64,000 bases of DNA from Xanthobacteraceae bacterium. Its GTDB lineage: Bacteria > Pseudomonadota > Alphaproteobacteria > Rhizobiales > Xanthobacteraceae. Of the stretch, positions 9,721 to 17,514 are shown piece by piece. Both the position numbers and the translations under genes were made by a program. The stretch spans positions 248,001-312,000 of the forward strand of contig JAHBZE010000002.1 in assembly GCA_019635585.1 (NCBI GenBank), read 5' to 3'. The notes under the pieces are model-generated. The model did no database searches. It saw nothing but the letters and a program-made list of their open reading frames with translations, and had not been told where the DNA came from. The first letter of the stretch is position 1, and the number at the start of each line of letters is the position of its first letter.

Positions 9721-9888
9721 ATGGCCAAGGCAGTCACCCTCAAGATCAAGCTCGTCTCGACGGCCGACACCGGCTTCTATTACGTGACGAAGAAGAACTC
9801 GCGCACCATGACCGAGAAGATGGTCAAGAAGAAATACGACCCGGTCGCGAAGAAGCACGTCGAGTTCAAGGAAGCGAAGATCAAGTAA
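9721..9888 (+). CDS. rpmG: 50S ribosomal protein L33
   Basis: The 55-residue basic protein reads [20 protein letters not shown]..., with the YYVTKKNSR segment typical of bL33. The zinc-ligand cysteines of the C+ form are absent, so this is the C- (zinc-free) form usual in alphaproteobacteria. It is a monocistronic gene closed by a strong terminator 28 bases downstream. Confidence 0.98.
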   Translation: MAKAVTLKIKLVSTADTGFYYVTKKNSRTMTEKMVKKKYDPVAKKHVEFKEAKIK

Positions 9889-9915
9889 TTCGCGTCCGCG
9901 CAGCCGGAACGAAAG

Positions 9916-9942
9916 AAAGGCGCCCTTTTGGGGCGCCTTTTT
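9916..9942 (+). terminator. Rho-independent terminator of rpmG
   Basis: AAAGGCGCCC (9916-9925) pairs with GGGCGCCTTT (9931-9940) across a TTTTG loop and runs into a short T tract. It is placed directly after rpmG. Confidence 0.9.
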
Positions 9943-10214
9943 CAGTTTCAGTGCTCTGAGGATTAGGTGGCCGGCAGGCAAAGAAAGAGGAGGCCTCTCA
10001 TCTCGCACCTGCCGGCCGAACCCCACGGACCCAGGAGATGCGGCGGACCTGAGCATTCCGTAGGGTTAGCTGGAAGTAAAAACGTGCGTTGAACGTAGCG
10101 GAGCGCCCACCAAAGGCAATGACGAATCAAAGGCTTGGGCGGCGAATCGCGCGGTTACCTAAAAGGATAACCTTACCCGGGAACCCCGTTAAGTATGGAA
10201 CAGCCTGATGACGT
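9943..10214. other. Non-coding interval with a long hairpin, between rpmG and pleD
   Basis: No credible gene is seen here. The main feature is a perfect 10-bp inverted repeat, GGCCGGCAGG (9969-9978) and CCTGCCGGCC (10008-10017). It encloses a second small hairpin, AGAGG-AGG-CCTCT. No T tract follows on either strand, so it does not look like a simple terminator. A weaker interrupted hairpin (GGTTACC ... GGATAACC, about 10153-10172) lies near the pleD 3' end. A small structured RNA is possible. Confidence 0.5.
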
Positions 10215-11588
10215 TCAGGCAGCGTCGGCGACGACCCGGTTTCGGCCGTCGCGCTTGGCGCGGTAGAGCGCCTCGTCCGCCCGCTTCAGGATCATGGCGG
10301 CGTTGTCTTCCGGCGTGGAGCGCGCCGCAATTCCGATCGAGATCGTGACCTCGATCTGCTTTTCGCCCTTCTGGATCGGAAAGAGGTCGCCCGCGACCCG
10401 GCGGCGGATGCGTTCCGCGACCATGGTGGCGACGCCGATGTCGGTATCCGGCATCACGACCACGAATTCCTCGCCGCCATAGCGGCAGGCGAGATCGATC
10501 CCGCGGATGCAGGCCCGCAGCCGATCCGAGAAATCACGCAACACGTCGTCGCCGGCGTCGTGGCCATAGCTGTCGTTGATCGACTTGAAATAGTCGATGT
10601 CGAGCAGGAGCACCGAAAGCGATTTCCCGCGCGCGGCCGAGCGGTCGACCAGCGTTCCGACATGGCTCTCCATGTAGCGGCGGTTGTAGAGGCCGGTGAG
10701 CGCGTCGGTGACGGCCATTTCCATCGAAGTCTGGACGCTGTCGCGGAGCCGCTCGGTATAGCGCTTGCGCTTGATCTGGCTGCGCACGCGCGCAACCAGC
10801 TCGTTTTTATCAATCGGACGGACGACGTAATCGTTCGCGCCGAGATCGAGACCGCGCAGGAGCCGCGCCTGATCACCCGGCTCGGTGGTGAGCAGGATCG
10901 GCAGATGCCGCGTACGCTCGAGCGAGCGCACCTGTCCGCACAGGCGGAGCGCATCGAAGTTCTGAAGATCGAGATTGAGCAGCAAAAGATCGTAGCCGCC
11001 GTCGGCGAGCCGGAATAGCGCTTCCTGCGGATTGCTTTCGACATCGACCGCATGCTTGCCGGCCAGCGCATCGTGCAGCCGTTCGGCCGAGGATTGGCGA
11101 TCGTCGACGATGAGAATCTTGCCGCCCTCGCCGGTCTCGTTCGTCGTATCCGCGACGTCCGGCGTGACGCCGATCTCGTGCGAGGTCACCGCGCGCATGC
11201 GCAATTCGTCGATGACGACCTTGAGACGCGACAGCGAACGCACGCGCGTAATCAGTGCAAGATCGTTCACCGGCTTGGTCAGGAAATCGTCGGCGCCGGC
11301 TTCCAGGCCGCGCACGCGGTCGGACGGCTGGTCGAGCGCCGTCACCATCACGATCGGAATATGCAGCGTCGCGGCCGAGCTTTTCAGCCGACGCGCGGTC
11401 TCAAACCCGTCCATGCCCGGCATCATCACGTCGAGCAAGATGATGTCGCAAAGGCCGCGCTCGGCGATATCGATCGCTTCCGCGCCGGAGGTCGCAGTGA
11501 CAACCTCGAAATACTCCGCCGAAAGCCGCACCTCGAGCAATTTGAGATTGGCGCGAACGTCGTCGACGATCAGAACACGGGCACTCAT
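10215..11588 (-). CDS. pleD: Response regulator PleD (REC-REC-GGDEF diguanylate cyclase)
   Basis: The 457-residue protein begins with a receiver domain with phospho-acceptor Asp53 (LLDVMMPGMDG). A second receiver-like domain follows (about 155-270), in which the acceptor position reads LLLNLD; it is therefore a non-phosphorylatable adaptor as in Caulobacter PleD. A C-terminal GGDEF domain carries an intact CRYGGEEF active site and, upstream, an RGID product-inhibition (I-site) motif. Phosphorylation drives dimerisation and c-di-GMP synthesis at the pole during cell differentiation. It lies six bases after divK on the same strand, the conserved divK-pleD operon. Confidence 0.97.
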   Translation of the reverse strand: MSARVLIVDDVRANLKLLEVRLSAEYFEVVTATSGAEAIDIAERGLCDIILLDVMMPGMDGFETARRLKSSAATLHIPIVMVTALDQPSDRVRGLEAGADDFLTKPVNDLALITRVRSLSRLKVVIDELRMRAVTSHEIGVTPDVADTTNETGEGGKILIVDDRQSSAERLHDALAGKHAVDVESNPQEALFRLADGGYDLLLLNLDLQNFDALRLCGQVRSLERTRHLPILLTTEPGDQARLLRGLDLGANDYVVRPIDKNELVARVRSQIKRKRYTERLRDSVQTSMEMAVTDALTGLYNRRYMESHVGTLVDRSAARGKSLSVLLLDIDYFKSINDSYGHDAGDDVLRDFSDRLRACIRGIDLACRYGGEEFVVVMPDTDIGVATMVAERIRRRVAGDLFPIQKGEKQIEVTISIGIAARSTPEDNAAMILKRADEALYRAKRDGRNRVVADAA

Positions 11589-11594
11589 TTCGGC

Positions 11595-11963
11595 TCAGTC
11601 CTTCGCGAAATGGCGCACGGTTTCGAGAAACTTGGAAACGGAAATCGGCTTCGAGAGATAGGCTTCGCAGCCGCCTTCTCGGATGCGCTCCTCGTCACCC
11701 TTCATCGCAAATGCAGTGACCGCGACGACCGGGATCGAGCGAAGCTCCTCGTCCTCTTTCAGCCACTTCGTGACCTCGAGACCGGAGACTTCGGGAAGCT
11801 GGATATCCATGATGATCAGATCGGGCTTGTGCTTGCGCGCAAGATCCAGCGCCTCGATCCCATTGCGGGTCTCGATGGTCTGATAGCCGTGCGCCTCAAG
11901 GAGATCGTGAAAGAGCTTCATATTAAGCTCGTTGTCTTCCACGATCAGGACAGTCTTCGCCAT
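11595..11963 (-). CDS. divK: Single-domain response regulator DivK
   Basis: The 122-residue protein is a lone receiver domain with acidic pocket ED (9-10), acceptor Asp53 ([12 protein letters not shown]), conserved Thr in AVTAFAM and Lys in LSKPIS. DivK is phosphorylated by PleC/DivJ-type kinases and controls CtrA activity through DivL-CckA. The start at 11963 gives the canonical N-terminus [12 protein letters not shown]; the longer upstream frame is GC-rich and not gene-like. It is first gene of the divK-pleD operon. Confidence 0.97.
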   Translation of the reverse strand: MAKTVLIVEDNELNMKLFHDLLEAHGYQTIETRNGIEALDLARKHKPDLIIMDIQLPEVSGLEVTKWLKEDEELRSIPVVAVTAFAMKGDEERIREGGCEAYLSKPISVSKFLETVRHFAKD

Positions 11964-12178
11964 CCCGCCACTTCCCCGTCCACCGAGCGAGCCGTTGTAG
12001 CGCACTCGAAAATTTACGTCCCCGAATCGCTTGCCGACATTCGATGATCGCGCAAACTGCCGGCAAACTCGATAAACGCCGCCCGGAGGGCCAAAAAGGT
12101 CAGGCTTTCGGCACCGTTCGACATCGGGATGCTTCTTCCGGCATCCTGCGGAAACCGTAAAAGACAAACATTACGGAA

Positions 12179-12481
12179 GTGGAAATGCCTATTTCGCGCG
12201 GAAAATCGTCCTTAACGAAACCGGAAGCCGAGGCGATCGGCGTCGCGGGCTTGAGCTGGCTGGCAGCAGACCCCGAACGGATCGGGCGATTTCTTGCGAT
12301 CACTGGCCTTGGGCCGGAGAACATGCGCGCCGCGGCGCGCGATCCGTCGTTCCTGCCCGCGCTGCTCGACTACCTGCTCGCGAATGAAACGGATCTGGTA
12401 GCCTTCGCTGAGGAGATGAACCTTGACCCTGTACGGGTGCGGGGCGCGCGCGACCTGCTTTCGCCTCCGGTTGTGCTTTAG
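12179..12481 (+). CDS. DUF3572 family protein
   Basis: The protein is about 100 residues, entirely helical in character, with the family phrases GLSWLAADPERIGRFLAITGL, LLDYLLANE and VRGARDLL. DUF3572 proteins are short alphaproteobacterial proteins of unknown function, often found beside divK-pleD as here. The start may be GTG 12179 or ATG 12185 (two codons later). It overlaps the eipB stop by four bases, convergently. Confidence 0.88.
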   Translation: MEMPISRGKSSLTKPEAEAIGVAGLSWLAADPERIGRFLAITGLGPENMRAAARDPSFLPALLDYLLANETDLVAFAEEMNLDPVRVRGARDLLSPPVVL

Positions 12482-13302
12482 CGCTTGGGCGCCGCAGGCG
12501 GGTTGCAAGGCTTCTGAGGCAATAACTCGACGCTCTGCAATTTGCCCTTGAGCGCGAAGTTTCCGTAGTTCAGCCGCAGCGCGCTCGAAATGCCGTTTTC
12601 ATAGAGATCGAACGCGAGCGTATAAGCCGGCAAACGATCGGCTGTACCCATCTCGAAATAGCTCGTTGCCACCGGATAGCGCTTCAGATTCTTAAGCGCC
12701 GGTGCGAGCGGTTGCTCATTTGTACCAGGTCGAATCGCTTCGCCGATGACGGTCAGCGTTTCGTAAATCTTTCGGCCGTCCGGCGCGCCGTCATAGATAT
12801 TCGCCGAGACCAGTTTCTCTCCGCGCTCGGCGGCGGCGAGCAAAGTTCGGGTGTGTTCCGTCGGCATGAATATCTTGCCATGCAAGACGAAACTCGCGGC
12901 CTTGGGCTTTGTAACACGCACTGCAAGGCTGTCGTTTTTCTGCCGCGTGACCGAACCGATCACGTCTTCCCGGATCTCGCGGTTGACGAAATTCTGCGTC
13001 TTGAAGCGATAGCTCGCGGAATTTCCGCTTTCCCAGCTTTCGCTTCGGAGATCGCTGATCGTTTCCTGTCCCTCACCGGTGTCGAGCGCGGTCACCTGCC
13101 GGAGCGTGATCGTGTAACCCTCGCACGCACTACCCGTAAGCTGGAACGCGATCCGCCCACGGGCCTTGTCGACCTGCGTCCCCGGCTTTTCGGCATCGAG
13201 CGAAAGATCGTAGATCGCTCGATGCGGGATGAGCGGCATCGCGAATGTCGAGTTCGAGGAAAACGCGAGCACCAAGGCAAGAGCAGAAATTCGGCGAAGC
13301 AT
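12478..13302 (-). CDS. eipB: Cell envelope integrity protein EipB (DUF1849)
   Basis: The 274-residue protein has a Sec signal peptide (cleavage near residue 21, TFA). The mature region has DUF1849 landmarks: HRAIYDLSL, GRIAFQLTGSACEGYTITLR and a C-terminal segment ending QKPCNPP. The two cysteines match the N- and C-terminal pair that forms a disulfide in the Brucella EipB beta-spiral protein. EipB works in the periplasm to maintain envelope integrity and interacts genetically with cell wall genes. Domain and length agree; function is inferred from the family. Confidence 0.88.
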   Translation of the reverse strand: MLRRISALALVLAFSSNSTFAMPLIPHRAIYDLSLDAEKPGTQVDKARGRIAFQLTGSACEGYTITLRQVTALDTGEGQETISDLRSESWESGNSASYRFKTQNFVNREIREDVIGSVTRQKNDSLAVRVTKPKAASFVLHGKIFMPTEHTRTLLAAAERGEKLVSANIYDGAPDGRKIYETLTVIGEAIRPGTNEQPLAPALKNLKRYPVATSYFEMGTADRLPAYTLAFDLYENGISSALRLNYGNFALKGKLQSVELLPQKPCNPPAAPKR

Positions 13303-13375
13303 TCAATTCTCCGGGCGGCGCTTGCACCTTGCAGGACGATCCGCCAAAACTAAGACGGATCACGGGGACCGGATA

Positions 13376-13840
13376 ATGGCTAGCGAAATCGAACTGCGAT
13401 TGCAAAAGCTCGGCATCGCCCTGCCGAAGCCCGCCGCCCCGGTCGCAAATTACGTCGGTGCGGTCGTTGCCGGAAACCTGCTGGTCGTTTCCGGCCAACT
13501 TCCAATCGGTCCCGGCGGTATTACGATCAAAGGCAAGCTTGGTGCGGAGGTCACGGAAGCGCAGGGCAAGGAAGCCGCGCGCCTCTGCGCGATCAATATT
13601 CTGGCGCAGGCCAAGGCCGTGCTCGGCGATCTATCGCGCATCAAGCGCTGCATTCGCCTCGGCGGCTTCGTCAATGCCTTGAGCGATTATCAAGCCGTTC
13701 CACAGGTCATCAATGGCGCCTCCGATCTCATGGTGGAAGCGCTTGGCGACGCAGGGAAACACGCCCGTTACGCGATCGGCGTCGCGCAACTTCCGCTCGA
13801 CGCGCCGGTCGAAGTCGAAGCCATGTTCGAGATTTCCTGA
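13376..13840 (+). CDS. RidA family protein
   Basis: The 154-residue protein has YjgF/RidA features: LVVSGQLPI near the start, IKRCIRLGGFVNA in the middle and the conserved arginine in HARYAIGVAQLPLDAPVEVEAMFEI. RidA proteins are trimeric enamine/imine deaminases that protect PLP enzymes, though many paralogues have other activities. The length and the ELRLQKLGIALP opening fit the longer COG0251 subgroup. The next gene (glycerophosphodiesterase) starts at the base after its stop codon, so the two are probably co-transcribed. Confidence 0.92.
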   Translation: MASEIELRLQKLGIALPKPAAPVANYVGAVVAGNLLVVSGQLPIGPGGITIKGKLGAEVTEAQGKEAARLCAINILAQAKAVLGDLSRIKRCIRLGGFVNALSDYQAVPQVINGASDLMVEALGDAGKHARYAIGVAQLPLDAPVEVEAMFEIS

Positions 13841-14578
13841 ATGGCACCTGCGTGGCTGACGGCGCGTCCGGTCGCCCATCGCGGGCTGCACGGGAACGGC
13901 ATTATCGAGAACTCGCTCTCCGCGGCGCGGGCAGCGGCCGAGGCCAATTACGCGATCGAAGTCGATCTGCAACTTTCAAAAGACGGCGAAGTCTTCGTCT
14001 TTCACGACAGCGCGATGGATCGCCTGACCGCGGAAGAAGGCAAGCTCAAGGAACGCCCGGCGGCGGAACTGAAGTCGATCAAACTGAAAGGCTCGGACGA
14101 CACGATTCCTACCCTCGCCGATCTCCTGCAACTCGTCGCCGGCAAGGTCCCGCTGGTGCTCGAATTGAAGAGCGACTGGAACGGCGATACGGCACTCGTC
14201 AGCAAGGTCGCAGCACAGCTCGCGGGCTATCAAGGCCCTGCCGCCGTGATGTCGTTCGATCCCGATCTCGTCGCGGCGCTGCGAAAACAGGCGCCGCATC
14301 TCACGCGCGGCATCGTCGCGGAGCGCTGGTATCTCCACCCGTCATGGAATTTCCTGAGCTTTTGGCGGAAGCGCTATCTCGCGCAGCTTCTGCACCTGCC
14401 TTGGAGCCGGCCGCATTTCGTCGCCTACGCGCAGTTCGACATGCCCGCGGCCGCACCTTTGATCGCGCGGCGGCTGTTCGGTCTGCCGCTATTGAGCTGG
14501 ACCGTGCGGCTGGAGCGTGAGCGCGCGCGCGTCACCAGATGGGTCGACCAGATCATTTTCGAGCATATCAGGCCTTAG
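13841..14578 (+). CDS. Glycerophosphodiester phosphodiesterase
   Basis: This 245-residue GDPD domain has the active-site pair His13-Arg14 (VAHRGLHG), EN at 23-24, the metal ligands in EVDLQ (Glu40, Asp42) and the second catalytic histidine His55 (VFHDS). There is no signal peptide, so it probably acts in the cytoplasm on glycerophosphodiesters from phospholipid turnover. The gene directly abuts the RidA gene and is followed 36 bases later by an acyltransferase-like gene, suggesting one operon. Confidence 0.94.
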   Translation: MAPAWLTARPVAHRGLHGNGIIENSLSAARAAAEANYAIEVDLQLSKDGEVFVFHDSAMDRLTAEEGKLKERPAAELKSIKLKGSDDTIPTLADLLQLVAGKVPLVLELKSDWNGDTALVSKVAAQLAGYQGPAAVMSFDPDLVAALRKQAPHLTRGIVAERWYLHPSWNFLSFWRKRYLAQLLHLPWSRPHFVAYAQFDMPAAAPLIARRLFGLPLLSWTVRLERERARVTRWVDQIIFEHIRP

Positions 14579-14614
14579 TCCAACGCCCTTGAGCCGCCGC
14601 AGAGATAGGCGACA

Positions 14615-15874
14615 ATGGCTGGAATGAGCCAATCTCCGAAATTTCAGGTCCGCGTGGAGCCGTCGATCCTTGCGATCGCCGAGCACGATTGGGATTCCTG
14701 CGCCAAGGGATTCCGCGCGTTTGCGGAATCAGAATGCGAAGCGCCGGAATCATTTTCTCAAGTCCTTGAATCAAAACTTGAAGACGAATTCGCCGACCCG
14801 AATAACCCATTCGTTTTGCACGCCTTTTTAGCCGCCCTCGAAACCTCGAAATCGGTCGGCGGCAGAAGCGGCTGGCTCCCGCAGCACCTCGTCGTCGAAG
14901 ACGAAAACGGAGAAATCTTCGCGGTTGCGCCCTGCTATCTGAAGGCGCACAGCCAAGGCGAATATGTTTTCGATCACGGCTGGGCCGACGCGTACGAGCG
15001 CGCGGGCGGAAATTATTACCCGAAGTTGCAGGTCGCAGTACCTTTCACACCGGTCACCGGCCCTCGCCTGCTCGTGAAAGCGAGCCCGCACGCGGAAGCC
15101 GCGCGCAACGCGCTGGTCGCGGGCATGGTCGAGCTTTGCAAAATGCGCAAGGCGTCTTCGGTTCACGTCACTTTTGCGCAGAAAAGCGAGTGGGACTTTC
15201 TAACCGGCGCCGGAATGCTCGCGCGCACCGACCGGCAATTCCATTGGCATAATCGCGGCTACAATACCTTCGACGATTTTCTCGCGGCGCTCTCGTCTAA
15301 CAAACGCAAGACCATCCGCCGCGAGCGGCGCGAGGCGCAGGCAAGCGGCATCGAAATCGTCCGCCTCACGGGAAGCGATCTTACCGAGTCAGTATGGGAC
15401 GCATTTTTCGAGTTCTACATGGACACCGGCTCGCGCAAATGGGGGCGCCCCTATCTGACGCGCGAATTCTTTTCACAGATCGGCGAAAAGCTCGCGGACA
15501 AAATCCTGCTCGTCATGGCGAAGCGCAACGGCAGTTACATCGCAGGCGCGCTCAATCTGCTCGGTAGCGGGACGATCTACGGCCGCAACTGGGGCGCGAT
15601 CGAACATCACCCATTCCTGCATTTCGAGGTCTGTTACTATCAGGCCATCGAATACGCGATCGAACGCGGGCTGCAATCGGTCGAAGCGGGCGCGCAAGGT
15701 GAGCATAAGCTGTTACGCGGCTATGTACCGGTTCTGACCTATTCCGCGCACTACATTGCGAACCCGGCGCTGCGCCGCGCGATCGACGACTATCTCGAGC
15801 GCGAACGCGAATATGTCGAAGCCGAGCGCGAGCAGCTTGCGGAAGCCGCACCCTACAAACGGGCCGCGACTTAG
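14615..15874 (+). CDS. GNAT-fold N-acyltransferase-like protein (COG3146, former DUF482)
   Basis: The 419-residue protein carries the family signatures: FVLHAFLAALE early, GRSGWLPQHL, YLKAHSQGEYVFDHGWADAYER, LSSNKRKTIRRERREA and VEAGAQGEHKLLRGYVP near the end. The fold is a tandem GNAT domain related to FemAB transferases. The family is common in proteobacteria and called a predicted N-acyltransferase; its substrate is not established. There is no signal peptide. It is probably the third gene of the RidA-GDPD-acyltransferase run. Confidence 0.9.
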   Translation: MAGMSQSPKFQVRVEPSILAIAEHDWDSCAKGFRAFAESECEAPESFSQVLESKLEDEFADPNNPFVLHAFLAALETSKSVGGRSGWLPQHLVVEDENGEIFAVAPCYLKAHSQGEYVFDHGWADAYERAGGNYYPKLQVAVPFTPVTGPRLLVKASPHAEAARNALVAGMVELCKMRKASSVHVTFAQKSEWDFLTGAGMLARTDRQFHWHNRGYNTFDDFLAALSSNKRKTIRRERREAQASGIEIVRLTGSDLTESVWDAFFEFYMDTGSRKWGRPYLTREFFSQIGEKLADKILLVMAKRNGSYIAGALNLLGSGTIYGRNWGAIEHHPFLHFEVCYYQAIEYAIERGLQSVEAGAQGEHKLLRGYVPVLTYSAHYIANPALRRAIDDYLEREREYVEAEREQLAEAAPYKRAAT

Positions 15875-15908
15875 GCTATTGCAGGATCGAATTCACGGGA
15901 CGGAAATC

Positions 15909-16334
15909 ATGGCCGAATACGACAACAACAATATCTTTGCGAAAATCCTGCGCGGCGAGCTGCCCGCGCATAAAGTTTATGAAGACGAACACACGCTCGC
16001 GTTCCTCGACATCATGCCGCGCGCGCCCGGCCACACGCTGATCATCCCGAAGAAGCCCGCCCGCAATCTCCTGGATGTCGATTCTGAATCGCTGGCGCAC
16101 GTGATTAAGACCGCGAAGAAAATCGCGATCGCGGGCAAGAAGGCGTTCAATGCCGATGGCGTGACTATGCAGCAATTCAACGAGGCTGCCGGCGGCCAGG
16201 TCGTGTTCCATCTGCACGTGCACATCATTCCGCGCCACAAGGATGTGCCGATGAAACCGCCGGCAAGCGCGATGGAAAAGCCGGAAGTGCTCGCCGAGCA
16301 CGCGAAGCTGTTGAAGGCGGCCTTAGCGGAATAA
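15909..16334 (+). CDS. HIT family nucleotide-binding protein
   Basis: The 141-residue protein has the HIT signature His101-x-His103-x-His105 (HLHVHIIPR), with FAKILRGELPA and FLDIMPRAPGHTLIIPK upstream, as in HinT. These enzymes hydrolyse nucleoside phosphoramidates or related nucleotides through the middle histidine. The start ATG at 15909 was chosen because upstream codons belong to the neighbour's 3' end. Its stop overlaps azlD by 12 bases on the opposite strand. Confidence 0.95.
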   Translation: MAEYDNNNIFAKILRGELPAHKVYEDEHTLAFLDIMPRAPGHTLIIPKKPARNLLDVDSESLAHVIKTAKKIAIAGKKAFNADGVTMQQFNEAAGGQVVFHLHVHIIPRHKDVPMKPPASAMEKPEVLAEHAKLLKAALAE

Positions 16335-16667
16335 CACCGCGCCGCCGACGATCACGATCTCGCCCACGATAACGCCGGCAAGCACCGAGCGTCTGATCAG
16401 GAAATAGCCAGCGACACCGGCAGCAATCGACGCGAGCCGGATCCACAACGGCACGCCCGCGAGATCGCCGGTCGGAAACAGCACCAGCCGCGCGATCACG
16501 CCCGCGAGCAGCGCGGTCGCGATTGCACGTACCAGGATCAAGACTTCGCTGTCCTCGTCGAGCCGCCGTGAGAACAAGACAGCCGCGAAGCGAAAAACAT
16601 CCGTCGGCAAGAAGCCTGCGACCAGCACCAAGAGATAGGCGTAGAGCATCGGATCGGTGAGGCTCAT
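16323..16667 (-). CDS. azlD: AzlD-type branched-chain amino acid export subunit
   Basis: The 114-residue hydrophobic protein has about four transmembrane helices and the AzlD phrase GFLPTDVFRFAAVLFSRRL. AzlD pairs with AzlC to form the LIV-E type exporter of branched-chain amino acids. The start at 16667 overlaps the azlC stop by four bases (ATGA), so the two are translationally coupled. The substrate here is inferred from the family. Confidence 0.9.
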   Translation of the reverse strand: MSLTDPMLYAYLLVLVAGFLPTDVFRFAAVLFSRRLDEDSEVLILVRAIATALLAGVIARLVLFPTGDLAGVPLWIRLASIAAGVAGYFLIRRSVLAGVIVGEIVIVGGAVLFR

Positions 16668-17452
16668 GTGCGCGCCCTCTGCCATCGTCCTACGGCATAT
16701 GCCGCCCCGCCCGCGATCGCACCGATCCATAACAGATCGAGCGAGCCGCCGAACTGCGCGACAACAGGGGTCAGCCCAAGTCCGAAAACCAATGCGGAGC
16801 GGTCGACGAGATCGCGCGCGTTGCGGACCAATTGCAACAGGAACGAAATCGGCGTGAGAAACACGAGGCCGTTCGCGAGCGCCTGCGGCAACGTACCGGC
16901 CAGCAGATAGCCGACAACGGTCGTGGCGACGCTGCCCCAGAGAAAGTAATTCGACAGCCCGAGGAAGAACGGCATTCGCGCATAGGCGGGTAACGGCGGC
17001 ACAAGCCGGATGCTTTCGACCCATGCGCTGACCGCGACGAAGTGCGACGCAAACAGTTGCGTGCCGAGCCCGCTCCGCCCCCGGATCATCGGCATGATCG
17101 ACGCGACGATGGGAAAGAACCGCACCGACGAAAGCCCAACCGCGAGCGCGATCACCGGCGCCGGACTTCCCGCCGCGAAACCGCCGACGATCAAGAGCTG
17201 CGCCGGCAGCGCCCAGACGATCACAGTGGAAAGCAGTGCTGCGCCCAGCGGGAATCCGATGTCGCGGATAAGCCCACCGAAACCGATAAAGCCCGCGAAC
17301 AGCACAATGCCTTGAACGGAAAGCCGCCCCGCTTTCGCGCCGCGCCAGAACCAGACGCGCGCGCTTTCCTCGGGCGCGTCTGCTGGTTGCGGTGCGCCGT
17401 TTTCTGCTTGCTCGGTCACGGGAAAATCGCGGGTGTTACAATTACGCCGCAA
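16664..17452 (-). CDS. azlC: AzlC-type branched-chain amino acid permease
   Basis: The 262-residue protein has an N-terminal polar stretch and then AzlC-type helices (GIVLFAGFIGFGGLIRDIG, VWALPAQLLIVGGFAAGSP, LGLSNYFLWGSVATTVVGY). It is the large subunit of the AzlCD exporter and overlaps azlD by four bases. The true start may be downstream of 17452, for example the GTG at the VTEQAEN position, since the first 12 residues are not membrane-like. It lies downstream of clpA but behind a hairpin. Confidence 0.9.
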   Translation of the reverse strand: MRRNCNTRDFPVTEQAENGAPQPADAPEESARVWFWRGAKAGRLSVQGIVLFAGFIGFGGLIRDIGFPLGAALLSTVIVWALPAQLLIVGGFAAGSPAPVIALAVGLSSVRFFPIVASIMPMIRGRSGLGTQLFASHFVAVSAWVESIRLVPPLPAYARMPFFLGLSNYFLWGSVATTVVGYLLAGTLPQALANGLVFLTPISFLLQLVRNARDLVDRSALVFGLGLTPVVAQFGGSLDLLWIGAIAGGAAYAVGRWQRART

Positions 17453-17463
17453 CCATACAGAAC

Positions 17464-17486
17464 GGCGCGCCTGTCACAAGCGCGCC
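17464..17486 (-). terminator. Hairpin between clpA and azlC
   Basis: GGCGCGC (17464-17470) pairs with GCGCGCC (17480-17486) around a 9-base loop. It lies between the clpA stop and azlC start on the minus strand. The T tract is poor, so termination efficiency is uncertain. Confidence 0.5.
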
Positions 17487-17514
17487 GCATGCATTTCTGG
17501 ATTGCCGTGAGGCG

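Noticed and set aside
10150-10180. Interrupted hairpin near the pleD 3' end as a terminator
   Set aside because: Stem is bulged and no T run follows on the minus strand.
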